Shown here: positions 22,760-34,596 of the stretch, piece after piece
Layout: each line of letters starts with the position of its first letter
How positions within the stretch are numbered: the stretch's first letter is position 1
Assembly (NCBI GenBank): GCA_002286715.1
Contig: NSJX01000058.1
Coordinates: forward strand, 1-62,644
From: Dentipellis sp. KUC8613
Taxonomy: Eukaryota > Basidiomycota > Agaricomycetes > Russulales > Hericiaceae
Reading direction: 5' to 3'
DNA length: 62,644 nucleotides
Translations under genes and position numbers: made by a program
Notes under the pieces: model-generated
What the model saw: the letters and a program-made list of their open reading frames with translations, nothing else
Database searches by the model: none
Told to the model about the DNA's origin: nothing

Positions 22760-23400
22760 TGCTGAGTCTTGAGGATGTCCGTTGGCGTCGTCGGCGGCGT
22801 TGGCGGTACTTTTGCGTAGATTGAGTTAGGCGGAGTTCTAAGCAGGCTTGGGTGAGGCGGAACTTGCCGAGCCGCCGCGTGTGAATTGGCGCTCAAAGCA
22901 AGCGCCCACAGAGTCTTCGCGCGTCCGAGTCGTCCACTCCAGTACTACCTATCGCGTTGGACACTTGCCTACACTCATGCCTACACCGATGCCATGTCTA
23001 TCGCCATCCATTTGTCTCTTCAAAGAGGGATTGTCTGAGAAGATTGTATAGACCCGAAAGACGAACGCTCCGCTCAGGACCTTTGGTTTGAGTATTTCGA
23101 TGAGCCACGGCCGCCGGTGTCTGCAGCCTACGATCCTCTATCTTGCTTTCGATGCTGCAAGAAATAAACCCGTTGTGGATCTAGTTGACTATACACTGCC
23201 TCATACCTTCAGAAGAGTGGTTATAACAAAGTCCGGTGCGTCGACGTTCTTTCTTCTCCTTTCAAAGACAATCTTTCTGTTTCTCTTAGGTGTGCACAAA
23301 GACGCTCTTTCACCGGCCTCCTAGGATGTATAAAAGACGTCCTATCTCATCCTTCCTGCCACAGCAACCTCTCCTCTGACCACTCTATCCTCAATCAATA
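22760..23400. promoter_or_regulatory. Divergent promoter region, RPL14 and the next gene
   Basis: The region lies between two divergent start codons (22759 on -, 23401 on +). ATGTATAAAAGAC at about 23327-23339 is a good TATA box about 70 bases upstream of the + strand gene. No gene was seen. Confidence 0.45.
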
Positions 23401-24599
23401 ATGTCTCCCATCCCCACGAGCCCGTCGTCCTCATCCTCGTATATATCGTCCTCTCCTCCGCCTTCCCCCACCTTTGACACATGCAGTCTGAGATCTGCCT
23501 GCAAAAATAATATTTACCCGTCCTCGCCAAGCGGGTCATTCGGTTCTCTTTCCGAACACGATGAGTGGATGAAGCCGAATACAGGGAAGGACAGTCTCTC
23601 GTCCTCGACGAGCAGCCTTTCCTCGCCCACCTCCACCTGGAACTCTTCCACTCCCAGCGCCTCCTCCCGCACCTCCCCTTCCATACACAAAGCCGCCCCG
23701 TTACCACTCGTTGCAGAGCCCCCAGCGTGCCCTACCCTCGCACGCCTGCCCCTCGACCCCGCCCTCCAAGCCTACTATTTCCGCATGCGCCAAGCCTCCA
23801 TACGCACCATCCACCCCGCGCGCATCACGACAGAGGCGCAGCGGCTCGCCGAGCGGGTGGCAAAAGGTACGACTACGATCAACGCGGCCGCCCAGCTGCT
23901 CTTCTACGCCGGCATCTCGCGCATCGAGACGTGCCGCAGCGCGTCGGTGCTCGTGCAGGACACGGCGACGCAGCTACTCTGGCGCACGAACTGGGCGACC
24001 CGCACCGCACTCGTGCGCGAGCTCGAGAACGTCGTGTACGCGGCGTTCGTCATGGCCTGGACTGACAACGTACGTCCATCCGCCCTCTCTGCTTCACCCA
24101 GCCGAGCGCGCTTCTGACCCGCCTTCACATCGTGCAGTCGGAGCTTTCAGCTATCAACGCAGGAAACGGTGTCACGCCCCTGCGCCCCCTGCTCGAAGCA
24201 GCCCGCGCGCAGTTCCTCAACATCGCCGCCTTCCTCGGTGCACTTGGCGGCTGCGAAATCGTCAGCAGCCCGCTGCTCAACCTCGCCGTGGCCGCGCTGG
24301 CGCGATACCCACGCTCGATTGCGCACTGCCGCGCGCTGCATCTGCTGCTGCTCTACGCGGGGCCGAGTGTCGATACGGGTGTGCTCACTGCGTGCGCTGA
24401 CTTGTTGACGCGGCACGCCGTCGAGGACAAGCTTTTCGTGCGCGACCCGATGGCGCGCCGGTGGGTGTTGGAGATCTGTGCGCTCGTGGGGGAGATCCGC
24501 GCGAAGGAGGCGGGGGCGGGGGGTGATGGTGTGTGGGTCGCGAAGTTGAGGTGGGATCCGTATTTGAAGTGCAGGTCGCTGGTGGGCCTGATGGGTTGA
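23401..24599 (+). CDS. Unknown protein with serine/proline-rich N-terminus
   Basis: Two exons joined by a GT-AG intron from about 24070 to 24138 (TDN then SELSAINAG). Not recognised. Residues 1-120 are disordered serine/proline/threonine. From LPLDPALQAYYFRMRQASIR onward the protein is mostly helical and alanine/leucine-rich: AERVAKGTTTINAAAQLLFY, TATQLLWRTNWATRTALVRE, then LLEAARAQFLNIAAFLGALG and CADLLTRHAVEDKLFVRDPM. It ends LKCRSLVGLMG with TGA at 24597-24599. The helical half (about 250 residues) looks like a conserved folded domain. No signal peptide or clear transmembrane helix was seen. Confidence 0.75.
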
Positions 24600-24868
24600 T
24601 GAGTTGTGGTTGTGGGATGGGTGCTGCTGACGGACTGACTGACCTCACTAACTCCGAAACTGATTTCGTCGATGCGGGCATCCGGCGTATGCTATAACTT
24701 ACTATAACTCTCTAATGTGATCATACCCAAGACGATGTGTCTAACAGGAGATCTATCATAACCGAATCTGACGAAGTTTTATACCGTCCTTGAGGGGCGA
24801 TCGCGGGCGTCGAAAGCGTGCAGTGATATTAAATTAATATAAAGCAGATCTACATAGCGTAGACATGA
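24600..24868. other. Short convergent intergenic region
   Basis: AT-rich 3' flank shared by two converging genes. No gene was seen. Confidence 0.4.
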
Positions 24869-25970
24869 TCATCTGCTGCTGGCCATATTCTCGCCAGCCG
24901 GCGCCCTCGCATCCACCCACACGCCCCTCTTCCTTCGCTCAATGTCGGCCTCCATTTCCATCTCCACTGCTGCAGCCTCCATCCATCCTGCTATCCCTCC
25001 TGCCTCGTATGCCTTCGACAGCCGCGCCTGTGCTGCTGACCATGACCATGGTTCTGACCTGGTCTCCTGGCATCCTAGGTGACGCGATGATGACATTTCG
25101 GGCGAAGTAGCAGACGAGGCAGATGGGGCTTCCGAAGTGTCTGGGGAAGAGAAGGGAGAGGTGGGAGGGAGAGGCTCTGAAGAAGGCGGCCGATGTATGC
25201 GGGATGCGAGGAAGGGCATGCTCGTTAAGAGTGTATATCGCATGCGCGCCGCAAACTCCTTTGTCTGTACATTGAGAGGTAGTGAGCGAGCTAAACTCAC
25301 AAGATGAAGAACGAATGAAAGGCTAAGTTGCAGAATACACCACCCGGATGCGAGGAGAGGTGCCAGATTGGGGAAAAGAAAGAAAGGACGTACATCGCGC
25401 ACGCCGAGATATGTCTTCACCTCCCAGACTGTCGCTACTCCTCCAACAACTACCAGACCAGTAGCAATACTAAAGGCTTTAAGAGTGTACAGGGGCGCGT
25501 TGAACAAGTCGTCCGGTTCGGCTGCTTTAGACCGGCTTGAGCTCGCTGCGCTGGGCTTCGGGGGCGACGTCGGAAGAGTCTTCGGTGCCCGAGACACAAA
25601 GGCCGGAATAGCGGCTGCTGAAGACCTACTGACACGACGCGGCGGAGGTGCAGAGGAAAGCGTATGCGATGAGGGTCCGGACGAGGAGGCACCTGGAACG
25701 CGCACGGTCGCACGACGAGGCGGCGGAGCAGATGCACCGTCAAGAATCCGTCCCAGAGCTCCAGAAGTCGAGGCTCCTTTCTGGTGTCGGCGCAGCATGA
25801 CTAGGGGAACCGCGAGGGCCGCTGTGGTTATGACGAGCTGGTATACAGATGTTATACGCGTCGCAAGGGGTAAATCGTGAGCTTACGAGCGATACTGGAA
25901 CCCATGGAGAGACGTATGGTTTCTTCGTGCGTGGTTCGTCATCTGGAGAGGGTGCAAAGGGCGATGCCAT
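24869..25970 (-). CDS. Predicted two-helix membrane protein
   Basis: Three exons. The first starts MASPFAPSPDDEPRTKKPYV at 25970 and ends in VPVSL. After an intron ending at about 25833, LVITTAALAVPLVMLRR forms helix 1 followed by basic residues. A proline/serine-rich spacer leads to APLYTLKAFSIATGLVVVGG and VATVWEVKTYLGVRD (helix 2). A second intron skips to TKEFAARMRYTLLTSMPFLA and a tail ending AGENMASSR. The spacing of two helices around a disordered spacer, with an Aim11-like core (LYTLKAFSIATGLV), would fit a mitochondrial membrane protein, but this is inference. An upstream in-frame Met at 26114 is possible but less likely. Confidence 0.7.
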
Positions 25971-26462
25971 GGAGGACTTGCTGAAGAACGCGCCGCTTAC
26001 CGCGACAGAGCAAGTTTCCAAGCGGCCCGCCTCCGGCCCGCAGCGGCCATGCTCACGACAGAGCCGCAGCGACTCCTTGTGGCGTTCAGTCCGTCTTACC
26101 ACCTCCATCTTCATTTTTATCCAACTTGTTTGACCTCCATCTATTACATCGAAAACGGATCAAGCAGCAGGGATGTAGAAAGGTTTTCGTCGAAACAAGA
26201 GCTTACACGTCATGCAATCTTTCACTCAGCCCTCCAATTGCCCCACCTCGTCCGACGTTCGTTTCTCAAAGTGCTGTCGACTGGTCTGACAACTTCCACG
26301 GGCAACTGTCATGGGCATCAGCAATGTCCATACTCTTAGATGAAGTCTTCTCAATCTGTTACAAGATTCCGCTTGGATTCCGCATCGTGCGGTGCGGGGT
26401 CGAGATCACATAGCCTGCGAGCGCAGTCATCCTTTCTCTCGCACTGTTGAGCTCCTCTTAAT

Positions 26463-26760
26463 TCAGACGCAGCGACTGAGCAATATTTCCGATGAATTTT
26501 GACGTTGCTTGATCCGAATAAAATTGTCCATGAACAATACGAGTTCCGCGACATGCGGGGTGTTCTCTTGAAACTCTCTTATGAAACCCCTCTCCGGAAC
26601 GAACATATTTCGGACTTCAGCCTCTGTCTTCTCCCGCAGTTGATCGTACGTATTCTGGCGCTCATGTGAAAGCTTCGCCACTGATGTGCTAAACCTGTCA
26701 GATATTCCTTGCAGATCGTGGATTCGACTATGTATACATTGTGCGATCTACCATTTCCGC
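26463..26760 (-). CDS. Possible small coiled-coil protein or gene fragment
   Basis: One open frame reads DRFSTSVAKLSHERQNTYDQ, EKTEAEVRNMFVPERGFIRE and VAELVLFMDNFIRIKQRQNS before a stop at 26463. The composition is that of a real helical protein, but no start with a good context was found. The upstream part (about 26780-26890) reads GIKMFQDLPAMHDSKEVNGP in another frame. Either a small intron-containing gene or a decayed one, of unknown function. Confidence 0.3.
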
Positions 26761-26931
26761 TATACCATTGGTCTGTTTTTATACAGCATCGACATCGACA
26801 TCATGGAGCCGGGGCCATTGACCTCCTTGCTGTCATGCATCGCAGGCAGATCCTGGAACATCTTGATGCCCGCGGGTCATTGAACATAACGTGATACCAA
26901 TCTTGCCTACTTCCGAACCTCCATCCGCTAT

Positions 26932-26937
26932 TATAAG
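26932..26937 (+). promoter_or_regulatory. TATA box of array gene A
   Basis: ATTATAAG sits 56 bases upstream of the gene A start codon. Related ATTATAAG or CATATAAG boxes precede genes C, E and F. Confidence 0.6.
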
Positions 26938-26987
26938 TGAAGTTGCGGCGCCTTCTACACTCGTGTCGTCAACGCCTATCCAACCAA

Positions 26988-28310
26988 ATGTCGCCCACTC
27001 TCGACAGGGTGGTTTTAGGCTCCTTTGTCGCTGAATCCACCTTGTACGGTATGTCGCATCTCGGTCTCTTAGTAAGAGAGTGGAAATGACATGATATTCT
27101 GCCAGGTATTTCGATGACGATGGGTGCCGTCACTGCGCTCGTCTTGATCAGAGCTCGCTCTGAAGGTGGACGAGCACATAAGACCCTTCTCTTTACCTTG
27201 TTTCTTATGCTTATCTTGGCGACGTCGGTACGTACGCCAGTTCCAGCTCACTGCATATCGGTCCATAAACAAAATTTTCAGCATGTCGCTTTATCGTTTG
27301 CTCAGGCATTCCTCGGCTTCATCAATATGCATGACGTCCCTGGCGGCCCATTGGCCTACTTTTCGCGACTGTCTGGTCCAGTTTTTGTCGCCAAGATGGC
27401 GCTCTTTCCCCTACAGTCTCTGATGGGAGACACTGTCTGGGTAAGGTCCATGCTGAATTCGATGAATATCCTTCGTGTTAAATTGCAATATCAAGATTTG
27501 GCGCTGTTATGTGATATGGGGCAGGAGCAAAAAGGTCATTATTGTACCAATGATGACTCTGATTACGAGTTCCGGTACGAGTTCAACTATGCGGAATATG
27601 AATTGCTCTCATACCCGCGCATTTTTAGTTTGTGCGTGCATTGTTGAAGTTGTCCTTGTGCGTTCTTCAGTGGATCTCTTTCGGGCACCCAACCATTGGG
27701 TGATATCAGGCTTCGTCCTTCTGCTTGTTACAGCTATCTATTGTAACGGTATGTACTGCTATATGATTTTGGCGAAACCATCATTTGATGTCAGATTTAG
27801 TTGCAATTATCTGCAGAATCTTGAGGACAGATGCAAGGAACCGGTCTCATATACTTATCGTCATTGTTGAGGCCGGACTTCTATACACCTCGAGCCTCTT
27901 CACATTCCTCGTGTTATATTCGATCCAGTCGACTGGGGAGACTCTTGCACTGGACCTCATCATACCTTTCGTGGTATGTCCATCCACATTTCGTCGCCAT
28001 CTGTCTATCATTGAACGCAATGCAGCCAATCGTCTTTTGTCTTGTCATCTTACAAATTAAGTATCACAATACGGACGAGGCCTCTGGACCCCTCGTTCAA
28101 CTTGATAATTTGAAGAGGCCTCGGACGGGAGTGCCTCAGGCATTCCGGCGTCCAGAACGGTTTCGACTCCACCCCTCTGTGGGGTCGATGAAGTTCGAAC
28201 CTCAACCAGTCATGGTCAACATCTTGGAAAGTATGGAGGATCACCGTGAGGACGAGGCCGCGGGCGTGGGGAAGAACAGCTTTCTTGGCGGGACCGCCAG
28301 CGAAGTTTGA
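26988..28310 (+). CDS. Seven-helix membrane protein, array copy A
   Basis: Member of an Agaricomycete-expanded integral membrane family with no established function. Exon 1 is 64 bases (MSPTLDRVVLGSFVAESTLY, phase-1 intron after TAC G). Later exons give SMTMGAVTALVLIRARSEGG, HVALSFAQAFLGFIN, DVPGGPLAYF, IWRCYVIWGRSKKVIIVPMM, NHWVISGFVLLLVTAIYCNG, IVIVEAGLLYTSSLFTFLVL and QPIVFCLVILQIKY. About seven hydrophobic segments are separated by short loops. The IWRCYVIWG motif sits at the start of helix 4. The charged tail ends FLGGTASEV, stop 28308-28310. No break was seen. Such proteins have a 7TM receptor-like layout but none of the known fungal GPCR motifs that I can identify. Confidence 0.85.
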
Positions 28311-29231
28311 CTGAAGTGAGTCAGTTCATGTCTGCTATACTCTCGATGTATAAGTATATCTACTGGATAGAAGAGTGATTCGTCATTCTGTGGGGCATCT
28401 AGAGACGGCAGCAAGAAGGTTCCAAGTGTCGATCACGTACAATGACGACTGTCGCAGCTTTGCATGCTGGACGGCACGGCACGCGACATGCACCCAACCC
28501 CGTTCATTCTCAGCCTGGTCGCGTTGACTTCAGCTTCCTGCCACCACCATCTTGATTTTTATTGAACTCATTTGACCCCTGTCCGTCGTCAATTGTCAGC
28601 GACAAGAAACAAGGAGTCTGTCCAATCGCACCCCGCCGCAATACAGCTCAATTATATTCAGCTTTACTTATCGTCTTGCAAATCAGGTCATTGCTCCCAG
28701 GCAAGCGCTGGTGTCGACTGCGTTAGAAGTACTCGAACCGATGCAAGAGTTTGTATATTACGGTGCTCGGTCGGGTTCACAATGCCCGTCGTATAGTTCT
28801 TCCTCTCAGGCTGTGTTAGCGCACTTCTTTGGGAAAGCTGTCGCTGCGATAGGTCTGATTGATACTTGCATGGATTTGCCAGGCCTCAAGTCGGACGCCG
28901 CGATCGAGGCTCGAGCGTGCTATCTGATGAACTTTGATGAACTTTGAGGGTATGTGATCCATTTGTTCGGAGCGATTGACAGATACTGATCAAGTAGCCG
29001 AGCATAGAATCGCTTGCTTCTACGGATCGAAAACATCTGTGGTGGCAGAGTGCAGTCCAGAATCAAGATATCAACTTTTCTATCCTTGGCCACACGGATC
29101 TTGGTATGGAGATGGTGAAAATGATTCATAGATTCCCATGATACTAAAGCCTCAGGGTCAGTAAATCCCTTTCCTCGATCACCAGTCTCGGGGAACGTGT
29201 ACCACGACTTTTATTTACGCCTCTACAACAG
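28311..29231. other. Intergenic region between array copies A and B
   Basis: The first about 200 bases resemble the 3' flank of copy B (for example CTCGATGTATAAGTATATC in both), evidence of tandem duplication. A short open frame at 28711-28947 (YYGARSGSQCPSYSSSS) has no recognised relatives. Confidence 0.5.
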
Positions 29232-30569
29232 ATGCGGCTGAGCTTTGATCGAGTGGTTCTGGGCTCCATCTTTGCCGAATGCATTTTGTACGGTACGTCG
29301 CATCTCACCTCAAAAATGCGACGATAGCATTGAGTTTGGGCTAGGTGTCTGCTTGACAGTGTGTCCGATCACTGCGTACTTGCTGCTCAAGGCAAGGATT
29401 GAAGGAGGGCGGGCGCACAAGATCCTTTGCCTGACGCTGCTCCTCATGTTGATTTTGACGACAACGGTAAGTACGTCAGTCAGTTCCAGTCCGTACCATT
29501 CCAGTCATCCAGCGGTACCCAGCACGTCGCTCTATCAATTGCTTGGATCTTCAACGGATTTATCCTTGCGCGCAATGTTCCTGGTGGTCCATCGGAATAC
29601 TTCGCACAATTAGCTGGCCCTGCCCTTGTCGTTAAAATTGCACTATTCTCTTTTCAGACTCTGCTGGGAGATGCGATTCATGTGAGACTTATATTTCTCG
29701 CTGATAGACGTATTTGGCGCTAATGGACAATATCAAGATATGGCGCTGCTATGTGATATGGAGTTGCAGTAAAAAAATCATCATCGTACCTGTGATGACT
29801 CTGCTTGCGGGTCTCGGTGCGTTTGCGTTACCCGAAATACGTCTTCTTTTCTCATTGTGATATATTTTAGTTTGCGCGTGCGCCATTCAATCCGGCCTTG
29901 TGGGTTCCCTCGAGGACGTTTGTAGAGAATCCAACTCGTGGGTGATTTCAGGTTTTGCACTCATGTTTGCAACGGCGGTCTACTGCAATGGTAAGCCCTC
30001 GAATATTGTATCATCAATACCGCTTGTCTGACGTCAACGTCAGCTGCTGTTATCTGGAGAATCTGGAGAACAGATACCCTTATCGGCCAATCTCATATAC
30101 TCATTGCCATCTTCGAGGGCGGACTTCTGTATACCTCAAGCCTCGTTGTATTCCTCGTACTGTTTGCGATGAGGACAAATATGCAGGAGATTGCCCTGGA
30201 CTTAATTGTCCACTTCGTGGTAAGCCCCACATTTCGTCAGCGTCCACATTCTGTTAACGAAGCACAACACAGCCGATCGTTTTTTGTCTTGTCGTCTTGC
30301 AAATCAAGTACCTGAACACCGACAAAGCTCCTGAAACCCTCGTACACCTCGATGCTTCGACTCGAAGGAGCCCTAAGGCGGGAGTGCTTCGGGTATTTCG
30401 TTGCCCGAAAAGGCGACAATTACATGCTCCTGTGGGCACCGTGTCGACGGGTTTCGAAGCTCAGTCAGTCGTGATTGATGTTTCTATAAGTATGGAGGAT
30501 TGCCGCGAAGGTGAGGCTGTTGGCATGGAGAAGAACAGCTCCCTTGGGGACACTGGTAGCGAAGTTTGA
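29232..30569 (+). CDS. Seven-helix membrane protein, array copy B
   Basis: Closest relative of copy A in the window. Exon 1 encodes MRLSFDRVVLGSIFAECILY and ends at the same phase-1 intron. Further exons read CLTVCPITAYLLLKARIEGG, HVALSIAWIFNGFILARN, VPGGPSEYFAQLAGPALVVK, IWRCYVIWSCSKKIIIVPVM, NSWVISGFALMFATAVYCNG and QPIVFCLVVLQIKYLNTDKA, ending LGDTGSEV with TGA at 30567-30569. The fourth motif is IWRCYVIWS rather than WG. All introns are intact, so this is likely an expressed gene. Confidence 0.85.
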
Positions 30570-31077
30570 GTCTTTGACTGAAGTGAGTCGCTTCATGTTT
30601 GCTATGTTCTCGATGTATAAGTATATCAACTGGACAGAAGAGTGATTGGTTGTTCTGCAAGGTGGCAGCAAGAAGTTTTTAAGTATCGACATAGTGGCAA
30701 TTTTTGCTCGTGACCCGGCCCGGTACGCGATATGCACCTAAAATTCCATTTGTTCTCCGCTTGTTTTTCGAGATATCTTTCGACCCGTCTGATTTCTATC
30801 CATAGTCCGGTGCTAGAAACATCAGAGATGTACCCAAATGACGGAGACGCTCACACTAACGCGGCAGTTCGCGTCTTGTGTTGTTAAAACTCTCGAGTCG
30901 CTCTGTTCAGGCCGAGTCGGAAGCCCCCAAGAACTGTAGCTCCGTCAGACGGTGAATAGGCTCAATTGAACTACAGATCAAGTATCACCGCACCAATGAG
31001 GTCTCTGTATAACTCGATACAGGGGCGCGTCAAATGTCAAGACTTGAAGGATGCATCGCTGTAACCACTATGCTGTC

Positions 31078-32327
31078 TAGGGTTCCGTGAATAAGTCGAT
31101 TGTTACTAACATCGGTTTATTAACATTGTTAATAACATGTTAATAACATGTAAGAAATTATGGCTGAAAATTCGTCTGTAAGAAAATGTTAGAAATTCAC
31201 CATGCGCCAGAGCGACTTCGAGGTGGTCGTGGCACGCGCGGAGGGCTTCAAACGATCTAGTAACACAGTACTCGACTTGTCCGTCACTGCTTACTAGAGA
31301 CTCGGTCACCAGTCTAGCGCGAGTCACTGTGACCCTTGATGGCACGCTTGACCCAGAAACCCTCAACTCCTGTTTGCTCCGTGGCCGCAAACGGCTGTTC
31401 CTTCTACAAACAAGGTATTCATGATGGATTCCCGGTGAAGAATTACTTTTCCTACCGAACCATTGAGTTTTCTTGACCACTTCGGCCTAGACTACAAAGC
31501 CGACATTCAATTGACACTCTCCGTTGGTCTGGGTAAGCGTTCTAAACAGATCTCGTCACCCTGAAGCAGTGGGTTAGACTCGCTATGCCCATTACTTTGT
31601 CACGGGTACTAAACAGATATCGCGATTCACACCCTCTGACAGTCCTCTTGTCCAATACCCTGACGTGCCCATCAGCACCGAGCTGTGACTCCGATCCGAA
31701 CAGATCTCGCACTCTCCAGCCTGAGCACACACCCGCACACCCGCACACCCGCACACCCGCACACCCATTCACTTCACCTTCACCGTCGAGCGCGTTGTGT
31801 AAGATTCGGACGACCTCCAGAGTTTAGTGCCTGGGGTCTAACCGCGACCTGCTAGGCGGCACGAGTAGTTCCTTGTCGCCACGGCAGTGCTCTAGATGAA
31901 GAGTTGCTGCTGCTGCTGCTGCTTCTCCGCCCCGGGCCTGGGGCCCCACAGGATGTCGAGCGTACAACGAGCGTACAAATGACATGCTCGCCTCCCACAC
32001 GCCGACGATGGGGCCAGCATGCTGCCAGAAGACCTTAGAGCACTCGCTGGAGGTGGACGGGTTCAAATTACTTTTTCTAGGTCATCTCAGTCACGTCGTA
32101 GAAGGTAGATTGCCAACTACTGCTATCCCGCTGGTTCCTAGCCTTGATAGCAAATATTTACGTCGAAATCATTTCTTACAATGTGAGAAACGAATTTTTC
32201 ACATGTAAGAAAGGTATTCTTACCATTTTGTTAGTAACATGTAAATAAAGCGTGTTAGAAAGTCGAAAATGGCAAAATGTTAGTAACAAATGTGAGAAAT
32301 TCCTATGGAATTATTCACGGAACCCTA
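31078..32327. mobile_element. Non-autonomous hAT-like DNA transposon (1,250 bp)
   Basis: Perfect 17-bp terminal inverted repeats: TAGGGTTCCGTGAATAA at 31078-31094 and its reverse complement at 32311-32327. Perfect 8-bp target duplication ATGCTGTC at 31070-31077 and 32328-32335. The TAGGG start fits the YARNG consensus of hAT ends and 8 bp is the hAT duplication length. Subterminal TTGTTACTAACAT occurs inside both ends in inverted orientation. The interior has no transposase-like frame, so the element would need a transposase supplied elsewhere. KDZ elements can also give 8-bp duplications, but these termini favour hAT. Confidence 0.85.
31726..31767. repeat. 8-bp minisatellite inside the hAT-like element
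   Basis: Unit CACACCCG is repeated about five times without interruption. A CTG run at about 31907-31923 also lies inside the element. Confidence 0.8.
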
Positions 32328-32395
32328 ATGCTGTCTACTTTCGAAGCTGGACCAGTTGACACCAACATGACGAGCGAGAGGAATTGAATCGACGG

Positions 32396-33238
32396 TAAGG
32401 CAAAAAATGTGCAAAATAACGGCCTTCTCGATCTTCATGGCGGTAGCAAATGATGGAAGACGATAGTATTCTTGTATATATGAACAACGCCTTTATGTGA
32501 AGAGTTTTTGCAATGGGGGTCCATGTAAATTCGGAGAGCGCTCGAAAGAGCCGGCCCGGATGCGGTCCGGCAACCGAAATCGACTCCAAACACGCCAAGT
32601 CTAGATCTCCGATCCCAAACCATTCTGCTCAAAGCTGCTACTGATCGTGGTATCTGACGAACATGTGGATTCTCGGTGCGTGATTCAAAATCGCAGGGGT
32701 TCGACCAACATCGATCACTGACGACTCGGACACAGGTATGGTACATCTGTGACCGGTATGCTCAGGCCTGTTACAGCAGGGCGCCAGAAGTGGTGCTCAC
32801 CCTCTCACAAGATCCTGAGTACTTCGCTTCAGAATACAGATTTAGATTGTTCTCCCCGGCCATCTTCTATGCATATCTCGGGGCGACATGGATGAGGAGA
32901 ACCCCACCGCTCCGATGGAAGATTCATCAGAAGGTGCGGAGAGGTGATCTATCGTTTTGTTGGCGCCTTGAATTTTCACCACCTTACGCTGTCAATCTCC
33001 TGTATACAGTCTAAAGCAATGCCGCATCTAGATTCTATACCTTTCAACAGCACCTCCACCGAGAATCACCACGTGTAGGCCCAAGGTCGTCCGACGCTCG
33101 CAGATAATCACGCACAACACTGCACTTCTGGGAGTTTCTCGGATTCTAATCCAGGAGAGCACCGCATCGACCTCCGTTCATCATTATAAGAGCGGTTTGG
33201 CCATCCTTTACTTACTCGTCATACACTTTCCCGACAAC
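32396..33238. other. Intergenic region
   Basis: No gene was recognised. A TATAAG box at 33185-33190 (CATTATAAGAG) lies 54 bases before the copy C start. A tRNA-like GGGGTTCGACC at about 32697 did not build into a tRNA. Confidence 0.4.
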
Positions 33239-34596
33239 ATGCCGTTGGCTCTCGACCGAGCGATTCTTGCGGCTATTTTCACCGAATGTGTCATGTATGG
33301 TGCGCTACTTTCTATTACCTCGAGTCAATGACTCTCAAATTGGTTTGTATAGGCATCTGCTTGACGTTGACGGCAGTCACCGTACTTGTGCTTCATAGAA
33401 CAAAATTCGAAGGCATATCGGCACATAAAGCCCTCCTCGTCACACTGCTATTCATGTTCATCTTGGCGACGGTGGTAAGAGTTCTGATTCTAAACGTGCC
33501 CCTTTAAATGGCTGAGAAATACATTAGCATGTCATCTTGTCATTCGTCGGGGTCTTCTGCAACTTCATCTTGCATAGCAACCCCCGGGCCACCAACAAGT
33601 CGTCGGCACACTTTGATGAAATATCTAGTCCAGTCTCGATTGCTAAGGGCGCTATATACCTCGTGCAGACACTCCTGGGCAATGGTTTCTACGTGAGATT
33701 CCTAGCTTCCACCGTGAAGCGTACGTTATTCTAATGTTGCACCCTCAGATTTGGCGCTGTTACATGGTATGGGGCAAACACAAAAAGATCATCATTTCCC
33801 CCGTAGTCATCATGCTCGCGGGAATTGGTACGTGGTTGACTGCTTGTAAAGGACCTTACTTTATTCTCATATATTGTGTTTTTGATAGCCTGCGCATGCA
33901 TGATCGAAGACACTTCTCCTCACGCTGTAGGCAACATCTCCGGATCCGAGACGCACGACCGCTGGGTGAAAGCATATTTCTTTCTCATGCTTGTCATGAC
34001 TTTATATTGTAACGGTACGCTCTGCATTCCGCACTGGATAACGGCCTACCTTAACCGCAGACAGTTGCCATCACCTGGAAAGTTAGGGCGACGGAGAGGG
34101 CCAAACGATCCCCTACACTCTTCCTTATTCTCGAGGCTGGCGTCCTCTACACCTCAATTCTCGTCATTCTCCTTGTGGTACTCATGGTCGAGTCCAACGG
34201 GCAGTACATCGTGCTAGATTCAATCACCCCGCTCATGGTATGTCTCGTCTGTATCCATGTATCGCGCCCTCAGGCTACTGAATCTCGATTTAGCCGATTC
34301 TATTCTGCCTCATCGTTCTCCAAATCAAATATTATAACGCCAACGGGTCTGACGGATATATCGACGATCTGACTATGAGTCACACCGCGATGCATAAAGC
34401 TTTTCACACCCCGAAGAAGCGCCAGTGCCAAGCTGCTGTGGCTGCTGCACTTTCCAATCTCGAAGCTCAACCAGTCGAAGTCAATATTTCATCGAGTACA
34501 GAGCATTACACGGGAGATAACCGCGCGGCGGAACTGAAGGCTCGGAAGGAATTCCCTGAACTACATGATGGCAGCGACTCCAATAGCGACGTATGA
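33239..34596 (+). CDS. Seven-helix membrane protein, array copy C
   Basis: Same architecture as A and B: exon 1 MPLALDRAILAAIFTECVMY, then CLTLTAVTVLVLHRTKFEGI, HVILSFVGVFCNFILHSN, VSIAKGAIYLVQTLLGNGFY, IWRCYMVWGKHKKIIISPVV, CACMIEDTSPHAVGNISGSE and HDRWVKAYFFLMLVMTLYCN. The C-terminal tail is hydrophilic and ends DSNSDV, stop 34594-34596. It is clearly more diverged from A and B than they are from each other. The usual PGGP after helix 3 is missing in this copy (NPRATNKSSAHFDE instead). Intact. Confidence 0.82.

Larger units (their letters stand above)
30962..32395 (+). pseudogene. Relic of a further array copy, split by a hAT-like insertion
   Basis: At about 30973-31005 a frame reads LQIKYHRTNEVSV, the start of the last exon of the seven-helix family (QIKYHNTDEA in A, QIKYLNTDKA in B). 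After the inserted element, 32341-32395 reads FEAGPVDTNMTSERN, matching FEAQSVVIDVSIS of B and LEAQPVEVNISSS of C. The rest of the gene (exons 1-5) is gone and both pieces contain stops. The hAT-like element at 31078-32327 lies between the two halves. Confidence 0.65.

Noticed and set aside
31078..32327. The inserted element as a KDZ or PIF/Harbinger transposon
   Set aside because: Harbinger gives 3-bp duplications. KDZ can give 8 bp, but the TAGGG termini fit hAT better. No transposase is present to decide.
32680..32745. tRNA-like sequence with GGGGTTCGACC and an anticodon-like loop
   Set aside because: Acceptor and anticodon stems do not pair when folded by hand, so no tRNA gene is supported.
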